39,177 nucleotides of DNA from positions 1 through 39,177 of the forward strand of contig JASEHD010000011.1 in NCBI GenBank assembly GCA_030019075.1, given 5' to 3'. Of this stretch, positions 8,552-17,139 are shown one piece after another. A model generated the notes under the pieces. The model was not told where the DNA came from. It saw nothing but the letters and a program-made list of their open reading frames with translations, and made no database searches. This stretch comes from Bacteroidota bacterium. GTDB taxonomy: Bacteria; Bacteroidota; Ignavibacteria; UBA10030; SZUA-254. Positions within the stretch are counted from its first letter, which is position 1. Every line of letters starts with the position of its first letter. The position numbers were made by a program, and so were the translations under genes.

Positions 8552-8578
8552 CAGGCTTGACCCTGCCGCTTAATGCGG
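8552..8578 (-). promoter_or_regulatory. Two adjacent hairpins in the leader of the RRM gene
   Basis: Two short hairpins abut with no spacer: 8552-8555 with 8562-8565 (CAGG/CCTG), and 8566-8569 with 8575-8578 (CCGC/GCGG). They sit 27-54 nt upstream of the RRM start codon, inside the probable 5' UTR. Autoregulation or cold-dependent folding is possible but unproven. Confidence 0.35.
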
Positions 8579-8991
8579 AACGTGGTGTGTCAGCTTCTAT
8601 CTACCTTTCTTCTGAATTTAAATATAATAAAATACTATTAATCTTCAAACTATCAATCATCAAGTTAACTAAATATGGAGATCATTTGGTCCCAAAAATA
8701 AAGATGTTTCGTTATGGAAAAAGAGCTTGAACATGGTTACTCTAACTAATGTATTCATAATAGCTTAGAGGGATTAAAACAAAATTTAGTTGTGAATCTG
8801 TTGACCTCCGAGGTGTCCGACTTCGGAGGTTGTTTAATAAAATCTTGATCTATAGCTGCTAAACTTTTTTGAAGGTTGTAATTACAATCTTGAGTGAAAT
8901 TATTGGTTTGATTATATAAGCTGCGACGGTTCAGTAATAAATATTTTTCTTAGAACCCCGAGTCCCAATGAACAAATGTGGAATATAATAT
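8579..8991. other. Gene-free stretch with one weak hairpin
   Basis: I see no coding frame or known RNA in these 413 bases. One 8-bp perfect stem (8804-8811 with 8823-8830, ACCTCCGA/TCGGAGGT, 11-nt loop) is followed by TTGTTTAAT on the plus strand. It could be a weak terminator or another dispersed palindrome. The promoters of the RRM gene and the 3' end of the next minus-strand gene must lie here. Confidence 0.5.
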
Positions 8992-9519
8992 TCAAGAAGC
9001 TGGAATATCTGATTTTACATTATACCGTTTCAAGAGAATTGCCAAACCAAACAGAATTAGAATTACGGGCCAATATGTTCGTACTGCATCCCATACTTCC
9101 CTATGCGAGAAACAGCCATACTCTGTCAATAAGAAAAGACTCCCGATACCAGTCAGAAGTAGAGCTGGAATCAAAAAGTGCCAATCTTTGAAATTATTCA
9201 GATACATCATAAAAAATCCAACCCCAAATATTATGAACGACGCAGGGAGAAAAACAAATGAGTAAAGCTCAATAGAGTCAATTGAACGAAGGAAGAAAAA
9301 TAATGAATAGAGAAAAAGTACCGTCCCCCAGTATATCTTTCTTAGTCGATTTTGTGAAAATCCTTTACCTACAGCAAATATCCCAATGACCATCAAAAGG
9401 GGCCAGAAAATAGAGGAAAAAGCGATATTAATAATATTTAAATGATCTACGAGCATTGCTGCACCGACAATAATTAAAGCAATACCAAACCACGACGTTC
9501 TGCAGCGAGATTCACTCAT
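8992..9519 (-). CDS. LiaF/DUF5668-type transmembrane protein
   Basis: 175 aa, almost wholly hydrophobic, with about six predicted membrane segments. It contains two copies of the LiaI/LiaF-type helix pair, each with a WP-(V/L)-x-(L/V)-x-IG motif (FWPLLMVIGIF early, YWPVILILFGLAILL at the end). Such domains occur in proteins sensing cell-envelope stress, often with PspC proteins. The adjacent upstream gene is a PspC protein (10-bp gap), so the two are likely co-transcribed and work at the inner membrane. No soluble LiaF C-terminal domain is present. The ATG at 9519 has a TAAGGAA ribosome site. Confidence 0.75.
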   Translation of the reverse strand: MSESRCRTSWFGIALIIVGAAMLVDHLNIINIAFSSIFWPLLMVIGIFAVGKGFSQNRLRKIYWGTVLFLYSLFFFLRSIDSIELYSFVFLPASFIIFGVGFFMMYLNNFKDWHFLIPALLLTGIGSLFLLTEYGCFSHREVWDAVRTYWPVILILFGLAILLKRYNVKSDIPAS

Positions 9520-9529
9520 TGAAAATTCC

Positions 9530-10222
9530 TTACATAGTTTGAGGTGTTAATTTCTCTTCAGGCATTACTATCCCGAGGATAATGTAAATCAGTAATCCCC
9601 ATCCAAACGACATTAATACGAGAGCAACAAAAATGAAACGAACTATTGTGGGATCGATATCAAAATAATATGCAATTCCACCACAAACTCCGAACAATTT
9701 CCGATTTGATTTTGATCGTCTTAATTCTTTTACCGGTGGAAGTTGGGTAGGAAAACTCTCCTGCATTACAAGGTTAGGTGGGGATATTGGTTGCGACTTC
9801 TTTGTTGTATGAATATATATAAAGAATATCCCAATAATAATAAATAATATCGGCAGCATTATTTTATAAGAGAACGACCACCAGCCGAATCCCCAGAACC
9901 AGCCCATATTCAGCATCAAGATCAACGCACCGAGAAGAATAAGCATAACGCCAAAAAAACGCCTCTTATCTGTTCCGCCGTTCGTCAGGGAAGTAATTGA
10001 TTGTGGAATCACCAGATGTTCCGGATTGACGGGGATAATGATCATCGCAATAATGTAAAGAATGAATCCTGAGCCACCCATCAATGTGATTAATACCCAC
10101 AATAATCGAACTATTGTCGGATCCATATCAAAATATTCAGCAATACCTCCGCAAATACCATCAATCACTTTATTCCGACGCGATTTATATAATCGCCTGG
10201 GTGTTTGTCCGTTGGTTTCCAT
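9530..10222 (-). CDS. PspC-domain membrane protein with two PspC modules
   Basis: 230 aa. The first PspC domain (about 8-66) has RRNKVIDGICGGIAEYFD and MDPTIVRLLWV. The second (about 165-225) has RSKSNRKLFGVCGGIAYYFD and IDPTIVRFIFV. Between them lies a LiaI-like pair of membrane helices (about 85-140). PspC proteins take part in envelope or phage-shock responses; here no pspA, pspB or sensor gene is next to it. The two PspC copies within one chain suggest internal duplication. It lies 10 bp upstream of the LiaF-like gene on the same strand. Confidence 0.88.
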   Translation of the reverse strand: METNGQTPRRLYKSRRNKVIDGICGGIAEYFDMDPTIVRLLWVLITLMGGSGFILYIIAMIIIPVNPEHLVIPQSITSLTNGGTDKRRFFGVMLILLGALILMLNMGWFWGFGWWSFSYKIMLPILFIIIGIFFIYIHTTKKSQPISPPNLVMQESFPTQLPPVKELRRSKSNRKLFGVCGGIAYYFDIDPTIVRFIFVALVLMSFGWGLLIYIILGIVMPEEKLTPQTM

Positions 10223-10302
10223 ATTAAATTACTTTCTAAATATCCTATAATAGCTTACGATTTATTTAAATGGAATGTTGCGTTGCTCCCCTGAAATAAA
10301 CT

Positions 10303-10334
10303 AAAAATGCCGGTTCATAATTTACAAACCGGCA
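10303..10334 (-). terminator. Terminator after frr
   Basis: An 8-bp perfect stem (10308-10315 with 10327-10334, TGCCGGTT/AACCGGCA) is followed on the minus strand by a TTTTT run at 10303-10307. It lies 43 bp past the frr stop and ends the rplM-to-frr gene run. Confidence 0.85.
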
Positions 10335-10376
10335 GCTAAATACAATTCTTTACACCCCATTCCAACTAATAGCGTT

Positions 10377-10934
10377 TCAGACTTCCATTATTTCTTTTTC
10401 CTTCAAACCTACTAATCCATCAACATCTTTGATGAATTTATCTGTCATTTTCTGAACGTCTTGCTCGGCACGTATACGATCATCTTCAGAAAAATGCTCA
10501 GCTTTTTCCGATTTCTTTAAATGTTCGATAGCATCACGACGAACATTCCGAATAGCTATTTTCCCCTCCTCAGCGAACTTCTTCACTAACTTAACCAATT
10601 CTTTCCGTCTCTCCTCGTTTAGGGGCGGAATCGGAACACGGATACCATCCGCATCGGCGATCGGGTTCAATCCCAAATTTGCAGCGATGATTGCTTTCTC
10701 TATCGGCTGAAGCATTGTTTTATCCCAGGGTTGAACAGTTATTGTGTGAATATCCTTCACGCTCACGTTAGCCACTTGATTGAGGGGCATCTGAGAACCG
10801 TAATAGTCAATCTTGACACCATCTAATAAAGTCGTAGTTGCTTTACCAGTCCGAATTTTTATAAATTCTTGACGTACAACTTCAACTCCTTTTTGCATCT
10901 TGTCTTCTGTTTGTTTAATAATTTCTTTTATCAT
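10377..10934 (-). CDS. frr: Ribosome recycling factor
   Basis: 185 aa, the usual length. It carries the conserved family segments: KIRTGKAT near the start, DGVKIDYYGSQMPLNQVANV, the ITVQPWDK block and PPLNEERRKELVK, with a long C-terminal three-helix-bundle half. Together with EF-G it splits post-termination ribosomes. The ATG at 10934 has an AAGGAA ribosome site. It follows pyrH with a 46-bp gap, the usual order in bacteria. Confidence 0.97.
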   Translation of the reverse strand: MIKEIIKQTEDKMQKGVEVVRQEFIKIRTGKATTTLLDGVKIDYYGSQMPLNQVANVSVKDIHTITVQPWDKTMLQPIEKAIIAANLGLNPIADADGIRVPIPPLNEERRKELVKLVKKFAEEGKIAIRNVRRDAIEHLKKSEKAEHFSEDDRIRAEQDVQKMTDKFIKDVDGLVGLKEKEIMEV

Positions 10935-10980
10935 ACAATTCCTTTTTATTGTTTAACAGAATGTAAAAATATTAAGAAAT

Positions 10981-11727
10981 TCACCGTTGCTTTTTTTGAT
11001 TACTCCTTGAGCGAACGATCGTACCAATTTTTTCACCAGCAATTAATCGTTTAAGGTTGCCCGCAGAATTCATATTGAATACAATAATAGGCATCTCATT
11101 TTCCTTACATAGTGTTATCGCAGTTAAGTCCATGGCTTTCAAATCTTTTTCCAGAACATCTTTGTAAGAGATTTCATCAAATTTAAAAGCATTTTTATAT
11201 TTTTCTGGATCACAATCATAGACCCCCTCGACACGCGTACCTTTAATTATTACATCGGCATGAATCTCAACGGCGCGGAGTGCCGCTGCAGAATCTGTGG
11301 TGAAATATGGATTTCCCGTTCCAGCTCCGAAGATGACAACACGCCCTTTTTCAAGATGTCGTATTGCGCGTCGTCGGATGAACGGCTCAGCCATCTCTTC
11401 CATCTTAATTGAACTCATCAATCGGGTGAATACCCCGCAATGCTCTAGCGCACTCTGAAGTGCAAGACCATTAATAATAGTAGCAAGCATCCCCATCTGA
11501 TCACCCGTTACTTTATCAACACCATCGGAAGAATTCTCGACGCCTCGATAGATATTTCCACCACCAATAACAATCCCGATCTCAACTCCCGTACGGTGAA
11601 TCTCGGCAATCTCATTTGCAAATCGACTCAGTACTTTTGGATCAATACCGAAATCTTTTTCGCCCATAAGTGCTTCGCCGCTCACTTTTATTAGGATTCG
11701 CTTATATTTTGGTTTGATTGTTTTCAT
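10981..11727 (-). CDS. pyrH: UMP kinase
   Basis: 248 aa, counted from the ATG at 11727; a TTG one codon earlier also extends the frame but is a poorer start. It is an amino-acid-kinase fold protein with KVSGEALMG at the N-terminus, the nucleotide/phosphate loop [13 protein letters not shown], and [20 protein letters not shown]. It converts UMP and ATP to UDP, feeding pyrimidine nucleotide supply, and is usually GTP-activated and UTP-inhibited. It is next to frr and separated from tsf by a terminator-like hairpin. Confidence 0.96.
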   Translation of the reverse strand: MKTIKPKYKRILIKVSGEALMGEKDFGIDPKVLSRFANEIAEIHRTGVEIGIVIGGGNIYRGVENSSDGVDKVTGDQMGMLATIINGLALQSALEHCGVFTRLMSSIKMEEMAEPFIRRRAIRHLEKGRVVIFGAGTGNPYFTTDSAAALRAVEIHADVIIKGTRVEGVYDCDPEKYKNAFKFDEISYKDVLEKDLKAMDLTAITLCKENEMPIIVFNMNSAGNLKRLIAGEKIGTIVRSRSNQKKQR

Positions 11728-11740
11728 CAATATTTAAAAA

Positions 11741-11764
11741 AAGGTCTCGTTGATTTGAGACCTT
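11741..11764 (-). terminator. Terminator or attenuator between tsf and pyrH
   Basis: A perfect 8-bp stem (11741-11748 with 11757-11764, AAGGTCTC/GAGACCTT) is followed on the minus strand by a run of T at 11734-11740. It sits only 13 bp upstream of the pyrH ATG, so it should reduce readthrough from rpsB-tsf into pyrH-frr, or end the first unit. Confidence 0.8.
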
Positions 11765-11774
11765 ATTAAAATGT

Positions 11775-12374
11775 TTATGAATTTTCTCCAAGATGGAATC
11801 GTTTGAATCGTCGGATAGTGATCTTTTCTCCTGTCTTTGACATCATATCCAGGATTAAATCCTTAATTGTTTTTCCAGAATCCTTAATATAGGTTTGTTC
11901 TGTTAAGCAGAATTCCTGAAAATATTTATCTAATTTTCCTTCAGCAATCCGTTCGACCACTTGTTCAGGTTTTTTATCGTTTCTTGCCTGAGTGCGGTAG
12001 ATTTCCAATTCATGATCAATAGTTTCTTTCGCTACGTCCTCGCGGGTAACATAGAGGGGGTTCATTGCTGCAATCTGCATAGCAAGCTCGCGTGCAAGCA
12101 TTTTGAAATCGTCGGTTTTCGCTACGAAATCTGTCTCACAATTAATTTCCACCATTGAACCGATCCGTCCACCGGCATGAATGTACGCTTCGATCAATCC
12201 TTGGTTTGTTGCACGATCTGCGCGCTTTTCGGCAGTTGCCGCACCTTTTTTACGTAGATAGTCTACAGCTTTCTCCATATCACCATTAGTTTCTGCAAGG
12301 GCTTTCTTACAATCCATCATCCCGGCACCTGTGCTGTCGCGTAATATCTTTACTTGTTCTGATGTAATTTCCAT
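11775..12374 (-). CDS. tsf: Translation elongation factor Ts, short form
   Basis: 199 aa. It has the N-terminal UBA-like domain (LRDSTGAGMMDCKKALAE), the EF-Tu contact motif TDFVAKTDDF and the usual C-terminal strand (KITIRRFKRFHLGE). E. coli EF-Ts is 283 aa; this length is nearer the Thermus type with a single core subdomain. It recharges EF-Tu by nucleotide exchange. It lies 14 bp after rpsB, so the two are surely co-transcribed. The start is ATG at 12374. Confidence 0.95.
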   Translation of the reverse strand: MEITSEQVKILRDSTGAGMMDCKKALAETNGDMEKAVDYLRKKGAATAEKRADRATNQGLIEAYIHAGGRIGSMVEINCETDFVAKTDDFKMLARELAMQIAAMNPLYVTREDVAKETIDHELEIYRTQARNDKKPEQVVERIAEGKLDKYFQEFCLTEQTYIKDSGKTIKDLILDMMSKTGEKITIRRFKRFHLGENS

Positions 12375-12388
12375 ATTCTCTCTTTTTC

Positions 12389-13150
12389 CTATTGTTGAAT
12401 TTTTCTCTCTTTTTTTGCTTCCGCAATCTCTTGAGCTTCCTCTTCCATCGCCTGTTGCATTTCGCTAATTCGTTCTTTACCTTCGAGAACTGCGTCAGCA
12501 ATTATTTTTGTGATTGCCTGTATCGATTTAATCGCATCATCATTCGCGGGAATCGGATAATCAACTGTCGATGGATCGCAGTTGGTATCGACGATGGCAA
12601 ACACGGGAATGCCAAGACGTTTTGCTTCCTTAACGGCAATCTCTTCCTTTTTAATATCGACAACGAAAAGCGCACCCGGGGCCCTTGTCATATCTACAAC
12701 ACCGGATAAGACGTCTGATAGTTTTTCTTTCTCGCGATCCAAAACAAGTGTTTCTTTCTTCGTTATTTTATCATATGTACCGTCAATTTCCATCTTCTCG
12801 ATGTTTTGCAATCGCTTTACACTCTTGCGAATCGTTGTGAAGTTCGTTAGCATACCACCAAGCCACCGTTTAGCGACATAAAAGGCGCCACTACGTTTTG
12901 CTTCTTCTTCAATTACCTGACTTGCTTGGCTTTTGGTTCCAACGAAGAGAACTTTCTTACCATCACTAACAATGTTAGTAAGTGCGTTGCACGCACCTTC
13001 AAGTAATTCTTGGGTTTTTTTTAGATCAATAATGTGAATACCGTTACGTTCCATAAAGATGAAGGGTTTCATCTTAGGATTCCAACGGCGTGTCAGATGC
13101 CCAAAGTGAGCACCTGCATCTAGTAGGTCGGTTAATTCGATACGAGGCAT
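12389..13150 (-). CDS. rpsB: 30S ribosomal protein S2
   Basis: 253 aa. Signature blocks are [19 protein letters not shown] near the start, [28 protein letters not shown] and [22 protein letters not shown] charged C-terminal helix rich in Glu and Lys follows. It is part of the small ribosomal subunit. The ATG at 13150 has a TAGGAG ribosome site. It is followed directly by tsf, as in most bacteria, where S2 often represses the pair through the leader. Confidence 0.97.
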   Translation of the reverse strand: MPRIELTDLLDAGAHFGHLTRRWNPKMKPFIFMERNGIHIIDLKKTQELLEGACNALTNIVSDGKKVLFVGTKSQASQVIEEEAKRSGAFYVAKRWLGGMLTNFTTIRKSVKRLQNIEKMEIDGTYDKITKKETLVLDREKEKLSDVLSGVVDMTRAPGALFVVDIKKEEIAVKEAKRLGIPVFAIVDTNCDPSTVDYPIPANDDAIKSIQAITKIIADAVLEGKERISEMQQAMEEEAQEIAEAKKERKIQQ

Positions 13151-13199
13151 TTTTTTACTCCTATGTTAGTTAGTTCTTCTACCCTCGTCAACTTCCATT

Positions 13200-13233
13200 G
13201 GGATCCCGTTTGCTATACTCATGATTAGCAAAC
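13200..13233 (-). promoter_or_regulatory. Hairpin in the rpsB leader
   Basis: A perfect 8-bp stem (13208-13215 with 13226-13233, GTTTGCTA/TAGCAAAC) with a 10-nt loop is followed on the minus strand by the palindrome GGGATCCC (13200-13207). There is no T-tract, so termination is unlikely. It lies in the 139-bp gap between rpsI and rpsB, where a feedback site for S2 could sit. That role is inferred only. Confidence 0.35.
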
Positions 13234-13289
13234 TGAACACTTCCAACAGAATCAGAGAGTATGTATGATAATTAATCGTTCAATGAATC

Positions 13290-13682
13290 TTAACGTTTAC
13301 TGAATTGGAATCGTTTCCGGGCTTTCTTTTGCCCATATTTCTTGCGCTCGACCATTCGTGAGTCACGAGTCAAAAGATCGTGTTCACGAAGTTTCGCGCG
13401 AAAATCATTGTTCATCTCGACTAATGCTCGTGAGATACCAAGTTTTACAGCACCGGCTTGGCCAGACGGACCGCCACCATTTACGTTAGCGACCACGTCG
13501 TACTTACCGGCTGTTTCCGTTACCACTAACGGTAACATTACTTCATTCTGCAGTGTATCAACAGAAAAATATTGTTCCAGCTTTTTATCGTTTACTGTTA
13601 TTTCACCCGATCCTGATTTTATTATTACACGAGCTACTGATGTCTTTCTACGTCCAACTGCAATCTTATGATGATGTATCAT
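13290..13682 (-). CDS. rpsI: 30S ribosomal protein S9
   Basis: 130 aa, standard length. [10 protein letters not shown] at the start, [19 protein letters not shown] in the middle, and the basic tail ending RKRFQFSKR, which reaches the P-site tRNA in the ribosome, identify it. The ATG at 13682 has an AGGA ribosome site. It is 14 bp downstream of rplM, the near-universal pairing. Confidence 0.97.
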   Translation of the reverse strand: MIHHHKIAVGRRKTSVARVIIKSGSGEITVNDKKLEQYFSVDTLQNEVMLPLVVTETAGKYDVVANVNGGGPSGQAGAVKLGISRALVEMNNDFRAKLREHDLLTRDSRMVERKKYGQKKARKRFQFSKR

Positions 13683-13696
13683 TGTTATTCCTAATT

Positions 13697-14140
13697 TTAT
13701 ATCTTAATGGGTTCGGGTTTTTGAGCCATGTGTGGATGATCCGCGCCGCGATATACTTTGAGTTTTTTAATGACAGTGGCTCCAAGTCGATTATGTGGAA
13801 TCATTCCTTTTACAGCATGTTCAAATACTCTTTCAGGATGTGTCTTCATTAAATCTTTGTACGATTGTACTATAGCACCTCCTGGGTACAATGTATGATG
13901 GAAATAAGTTTTCAATTCACTACGTTTACCTGTGAGCTTCACCTTATCAGCATTTACAATGACAACAAAATCACCACAGTCGACATTGGGTGTGAATATA
14001 GGTTTATGTTTCCCACGTAAAATATGAGCTACACGACTGGCAACCCGACCAAGTGTTAAACCGTTTGCGTCTACGAGGAACCACTTAGGATTGACCTCGT
14101 TCTGTTTAAAATGATATGTTAATCTCTGAGCTAATGCCAC
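13697..14140 (-). CDS. rplM: 50S ribosomal protein L13
   Basis: 147 aa. Recognised by [37 protein letters not shown], the YHHT-type segment before YPGGA and the MIPHNRLGA block. It is an early-assembling protein of the large subunit. The start is a GTG at 14140 with an AAGGAT ribosome site 5 nt away; no better ATG exists. It heads the rplM-rpsI pair and probably has its own promoter in 14207-14287. Confidence 0.96.
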   Translation of the reverse strand: MALAQRLTYHFKQNEVNPKWFLVDANGLTLGRVASRVAHILRGKHKPIFTPNVDCGDFVVIVNADKVKLTGKRSELKTYFHHTLYPGGAIVQSYKDLMKTHPERVFEHAVKGMIPHNRLGATVIKKLKVYRGADHPHMAQKPEPIKI

Positions 14141-14173
14141 AAAATATCCTTATTTTTTTAATGAAAACACAAT

Positions 14174-14206
14174 ATATCAAAAGAAACCCACCTATATAAG
14201 GCGGGT
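14174..14206 (-). terminator. Terminator after lipA
   Basis: A 7-bp stem with one G-U pair in RNA (14200-14206 with 14186-14192) is followed on the minus strand by TTTCTTTTGAT. It lies between lipA and rplM and would end the lipoate cluster. The overlapping GGGT/ACCC (14203-14206, 14213-14216) could form a competing pairing. Confidence 0.6.
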
Positions 14207-14287
14207 ATGTACACCCTTTTTTATTAGCAGATGAATACAAATTTAACGAAAATTTTGCTTATAGGCAAGGAATATTTTGATTCGAAG

Positions 14288-15151
14288 TTAGATCTGTCCT
14301 TCCGCATGATATGAACTTCTAACAAGCGGACCAGATTCAACGTGTCTGAAACCCATATTCAAACCTATTTCTTTCAACATTTTGAATTCATCTGGATGAA
14401 CGAACCGGTCGACGGGAATATGTTCTTTCGTTGGCTGGAGATATTGTCCTAATGTCAGAATATCGCAATTGATTTTACGAAGATCTTTCATAACTTCAAT
14501 CACTTCTTCTATCTTTTCTCCTATGCCGAGCATCAAACCGGTTTTAGTGTTGAATCCTCTACGCTTTGCACGGTCGAGGAGCTCAAGAGACCGTCTATAA
14601 TTTGCCTGAGGTCTTACAGTTAGATATAAACGCAGAACAGTTTCTAAATTATGATTTAAAATATCGGGGAACGCATCGAGCACGATGTTCAACGCGAATT
14701 CGTCTCCCTTAAAATCGGGAATAAGAACTTCTACTTTCGTTTTTGGATTTACGATACGGATTTGTCGGATTGTTTCTGCGAATATCTGCGCCCCACCATC
14801 GAATAACTCGTCGCGGTTGACTGAAGTAATCACAGCAAGGCGAACACCCATCGTCTTGACTGCACCAGCCACCCGATATGGTTCCTGAGCATCAAGCTCG
14901 GTTGGCTTGCCTGTTTTCACCGCGCAAAATCCACAACTCCGCGTACAAACATCACCAAGTATCATAAATGTTGCGGTGCCGTGATTCCAGCATTCGCCCA
15001 TATTCGGACATCTTGCTTCTTCGCAAACGGTATGCAGCTTTTTACCTTCGATGAGTGATTTCAACCGAGCATAATTCTCGCCCGATGGTATTTTTGCTTT
15101 CAGCCATTCAGGACGACGAAGGAGCTTATTTTCTTCTATGTTTATTTTCAT
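14288..15151 (-). CDS. lipA: Lipoyl synthase
   Basis: 287 aa, radical SAM enzyme. The auxiliary cluster motif C-x4-C-x5-C is at C43, C48, C54 and the SAM cluster motif C-x3-C-x2-C at C69, C73, C76. The C-terminal RSSY supplies the serine ligand of the auxiliary cluster. It inserts two sulfurs into protein-bound octanoyl groups to make lipoyl groups, the second step after LipB. It is the last gene of a run that also encodes LipB and the lipoyl-bearing E2, its likely substrate. The 82-bp gap to E2 is filled by a dispersed repeat (15171-15231), so coupling to the upstream genes is uncertain. Confidence 0.97.
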   Translation of the reverse strand: MKINIEENKLLRRPEWLKAKIPSGENYARLKSLIEGKKLHTVCEEARCPNMGECWNHGTATFMILGDVCTRSCGFCAVKTGKPTELDAQEPYRVAGAVKTMGVRLAVITSVNRDELFDGGAQIFAETIRQIRIVNPKTKVEVLIPDFKGDEFALNIVLDAFPDILNHNLETVLRLYLTVRPQANYRRSLELLDRAKRRGFNTKTGLMLGIGEKIEEVIEVMKDLRKINCDILTLGQYLQPTKEHIPVDRFVHPDEFKMLKEIGLNMGFRHVESGPLVRSSYHAEGQI

Positions 15152-15170
15152 TTTTATTTACCACTGATCG

Positions 15171-15231
15171 CACGGAAAAAGCACTGAGCATCACAGATAC
15201 AATCTGTAACATCTGTGAAAATCCGTGGTTA
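15171..15231. repeat. Imperfect inverted repeat between E2 and lipA
   Basis: The ends ACCACTGAT and ATCCGTGGT are near-complementary, and inner segments TCACAGAT / ATCTGTGA pair perfectly around ACAATCTGTAAC. The layout is that of a dispersed intergenic palindromic repeat. It begins three bases past the E2 stop codon, filling almost the whole gap. Confidence 0.6.
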
Positions 15232-15233
15232 AA

Positions 15234-16559
15234 TTATAGGACTTTCTCTGAATCATAATTCTCCAACAATTTGCACACTGTTCCCAGAAATGTTCCGCCT
15301 AACGCGCCATCGACGATACGATGATCAAACGCGAGCGTGAGATGTGCAATTAATCGGATTGCGATTGCATCGTATTCGCCAGAGGTGGATATTACAACCG
15401 GACGCTTCTTTATTGCACCTGTACCAAGTATTGCAACTTGCGGTTGATTGATGATTGGTATTCCAATTAAAGTGTTGAACACACCGAAGTTTGTTATTGT
15501 GAATGTCCCTCCTTCTATTTCGGATGGGACAAGCCGCTTTATTCGTGCGCGAGTCGCAAGGTCATTCAATGAACGAGCAAGTCCAACGAAATTTTTCTCG
15601 TCTGCATTTTTTATCACCGGAACGATTAAACCATTTTCAGATGCAACGGCAATTCCCAGATTGACAAATTTTTTTAGTATAATCTTATCACCATCAACCG
15701 ATGCGTTGACGAGCGGAAACTGTTTCAATGTTTTAATAACCGCATCGCAAACAAATGGCGTGTAAGTTAATTTGAACCCTTCACGTTTCTCGAACGACTC
15801 GGCATTCTTTTTTCGCGCTTTATCAACATTCGTCATGTCGCACTCATGCACCGCCCAAACATGCGGCGATGTGTTTACACTTTTCACCATATGTTCCGAC
15901 ATCTTCGCAATGACATTACTCATCTGCAAAATCTCGTATTGAGGTGAAGGATATTTCTGAGCTAAATCTCCCGACTCCACATGCTTTAACGTGGTTTCAA
16001 GGTGACCAACCTGAGTAGGGGCAGATGGCTGTGTTGCAGCTAGAGACGGTTTACCTGTTTGTCTTGTGTTTATATATGTAAGCATATCTTTTTTGGTTAC
16101 GCGTCCACCTTCACCAGAACCGGAAAGTTGCTCAAGCTCTCCCATCGAAATGCCTTCTTCATGGGCAATGCTAAGAACGAGTGGTGAATAAAATCTTCCA
16201 GTTATAGGTTTCTCGGTAGCTGTTGTTTTTGTGGATGGGGTTTGAGTTGATTCTTTTATAGGTGCTGCTATTGGTACATCGGGAAATTTTGATGGAGCTT
16301 CGATGGAGATAGCGGTGAAATCAGTTTCGATTTCAGCAATAACAGTACGAACAGTAACGGTCTTTTGCTCTTCGAATAATATTTTCGTGATTATACCGGA
16401 AGCAGGCGATGGAATTTCTGAATCGACTTTATCGGTACTTATTTCAAGAAGTGTTTCATCTTTCTTGATTTTATCACCCGGCTTTTTGTGCCACTTGACA
16501 ATTGTACCTTCGGTGAGACTTTCACCTAATTGCGGCATAACAACTTCTACTTTTGACAT
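15234..16559 (-). CDS. 2-oxoacid dehydrogenase E2 (dihydrolipoamide acyltransferase)
   Basis: 441 aa. The N-terminal lipoyl domain has the lipoylated lysine in STDKVDSE (K44). An Ala/Pro/Thr-rich linker leads to the peripheral subunit-binding domain (about 128-167, SPLVLSIAHEEGISMGELEQ then GRVTKKDML). The C-terminal acyltransferase core has the active site DHRIVDG (H413, D417). It moves acyl groups from E1 to CoA and forms the core of the complex. There is a single lipoyl domain. The substrate (pyruvate or branched-chain 2-oxoacid) cannot be fixed by eye; the fused E1 partner leans towards a branched-chain type. It starts at ATG 16559, 19 bp past the nucleotidyltransferase gene. Confidence 0.93.
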   Translation of the reverse strand: MSKVEVVMPQLGESLTEGTIVKWHKKPGDKIKKDETLLEISTDKVDSEIPSPASGIITKILFEEQKTVTVRTVIAEIETDFTAISIEAPSKFPDVPIAAPIKESTQTPSTKTTATEKPITGRFYSPLVLSIAHEEGISMGELEQLSGSGEGGRVTKKDMLTYINTRQTGKPSLAATQPSAPTQVGHLETTLKHVESGDLAQKYPSPQYEILQMSNVIAKMSEHMVKSVNTSPHVWAVHECDMTNVDKARKKNAESFEKREGFKLTYTPFVCDAVIKTLKQFPLVNASVDGDKIILKKFVNLGIAVASENGLIVPVIKNADEKNFVGLARSLNDLATRARIKRLVPSEIEGGTFTITNFGVFNTLIGIPIINQPQVAILGTGAIKKRPVVISTSGEYDAIAIRLIAHLTLAFDHRIVDGALGGTFLGTVCKLLENYDSEKVL

Positions 16560-16578
16560 ATATTTCTCTCAAACCTTC

Positions 16579-17139
16579 TTATTTAATTCTACATTCTTTC
16601 AAAAGATGATTGAATATTTTTAATAGTGAAATATCTAAATTTATTTCGAATTCACTTAACCATTTTCTAATGTACCTGATATTCAACTTTGATTGTTTCA
16701 ACAAGATTGTCGAAACATCTTCAAGGTCTCTCGGGCGACCTGCAATTATTTTTTGTATGATAACATCTTCAGCGGAAGCAAAACGAATCTTTTTATTAAG
16801 TATCCGAACAAATCCAGATCTTTTCATCGCATTTCTTTCAAACATCGAATCCGAGAAAATAAAATCAATCCTAATCTGACTTTTTGGATCGATAGCTGGC
16901 ATAACATAGAATTGTTTTACAAATTTCTTCGGAGAGCGAACGAGCGATTTAAGTTTCGTATCTTTAATTAATTCCTGAATTAAAGAAAATTTTTCAATCC
17001 CAATCCCAAGAGTAATATCAATATCTTTTGTTAACCGCGGCTCACCATACTTCAATACCGCTTGACCGCCCATTATCATATATGGGATTTTCATTTCATC
17101 CAGGTGTTTGGCGGCTTTAACAATTAGTTTATCAAACAT
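16579..17139 (-). CDS. Nucleotidyltransferase-fold protein (AbiEii/DUF6036-like)
   Basis: 186 aa. The polymerase-beta type active site is complete: GG at 24-25, then D39-x-D41 in LTKDIDI, and a third acidic residue D92 in IRIDF. Near the C-terminus is the AEDVIIQKIIAGRPRDLEDV block typical of DUF6036/AbiEii-like families, some of which are toxins that modify tRNA or partner with antitoxins. Its ATG overlaps the stop of the 65-aa ORF by 8 nt, so the two are translationally coupled. The pair sits between the E1 and E2 genes, which normally adjoin. A toxin-antitoxin or small defence role is inference; a housekeeping nucleotidyltransferase role is also possible. Confidence 0.8.
   Translation of the reverse strand: MFDKLIVKAAKHLDEMKIPYMIMGGQAVLKYGEPRLTKDIDITLGIGIEKFSLIQELIKDTKLKSLVRSPKKFVKQFYVMPAIDPKSQIRIDFIFSDSMFERNAMKRSGFVRILNKKIRFASAEDVIIQKIIAGRPRDLEDVSTILLKQSKLNIRYIRKWLSEFEINLDISLLKIFNHLLKECRIK

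Noticed and set aside
8804-8830. Hairpin as terminator of the RRM gene or a small RNA
   Set aside because: It is upstream of the RRM gene on the wrong side and has only a weak T-tract, so no firm role can be given.
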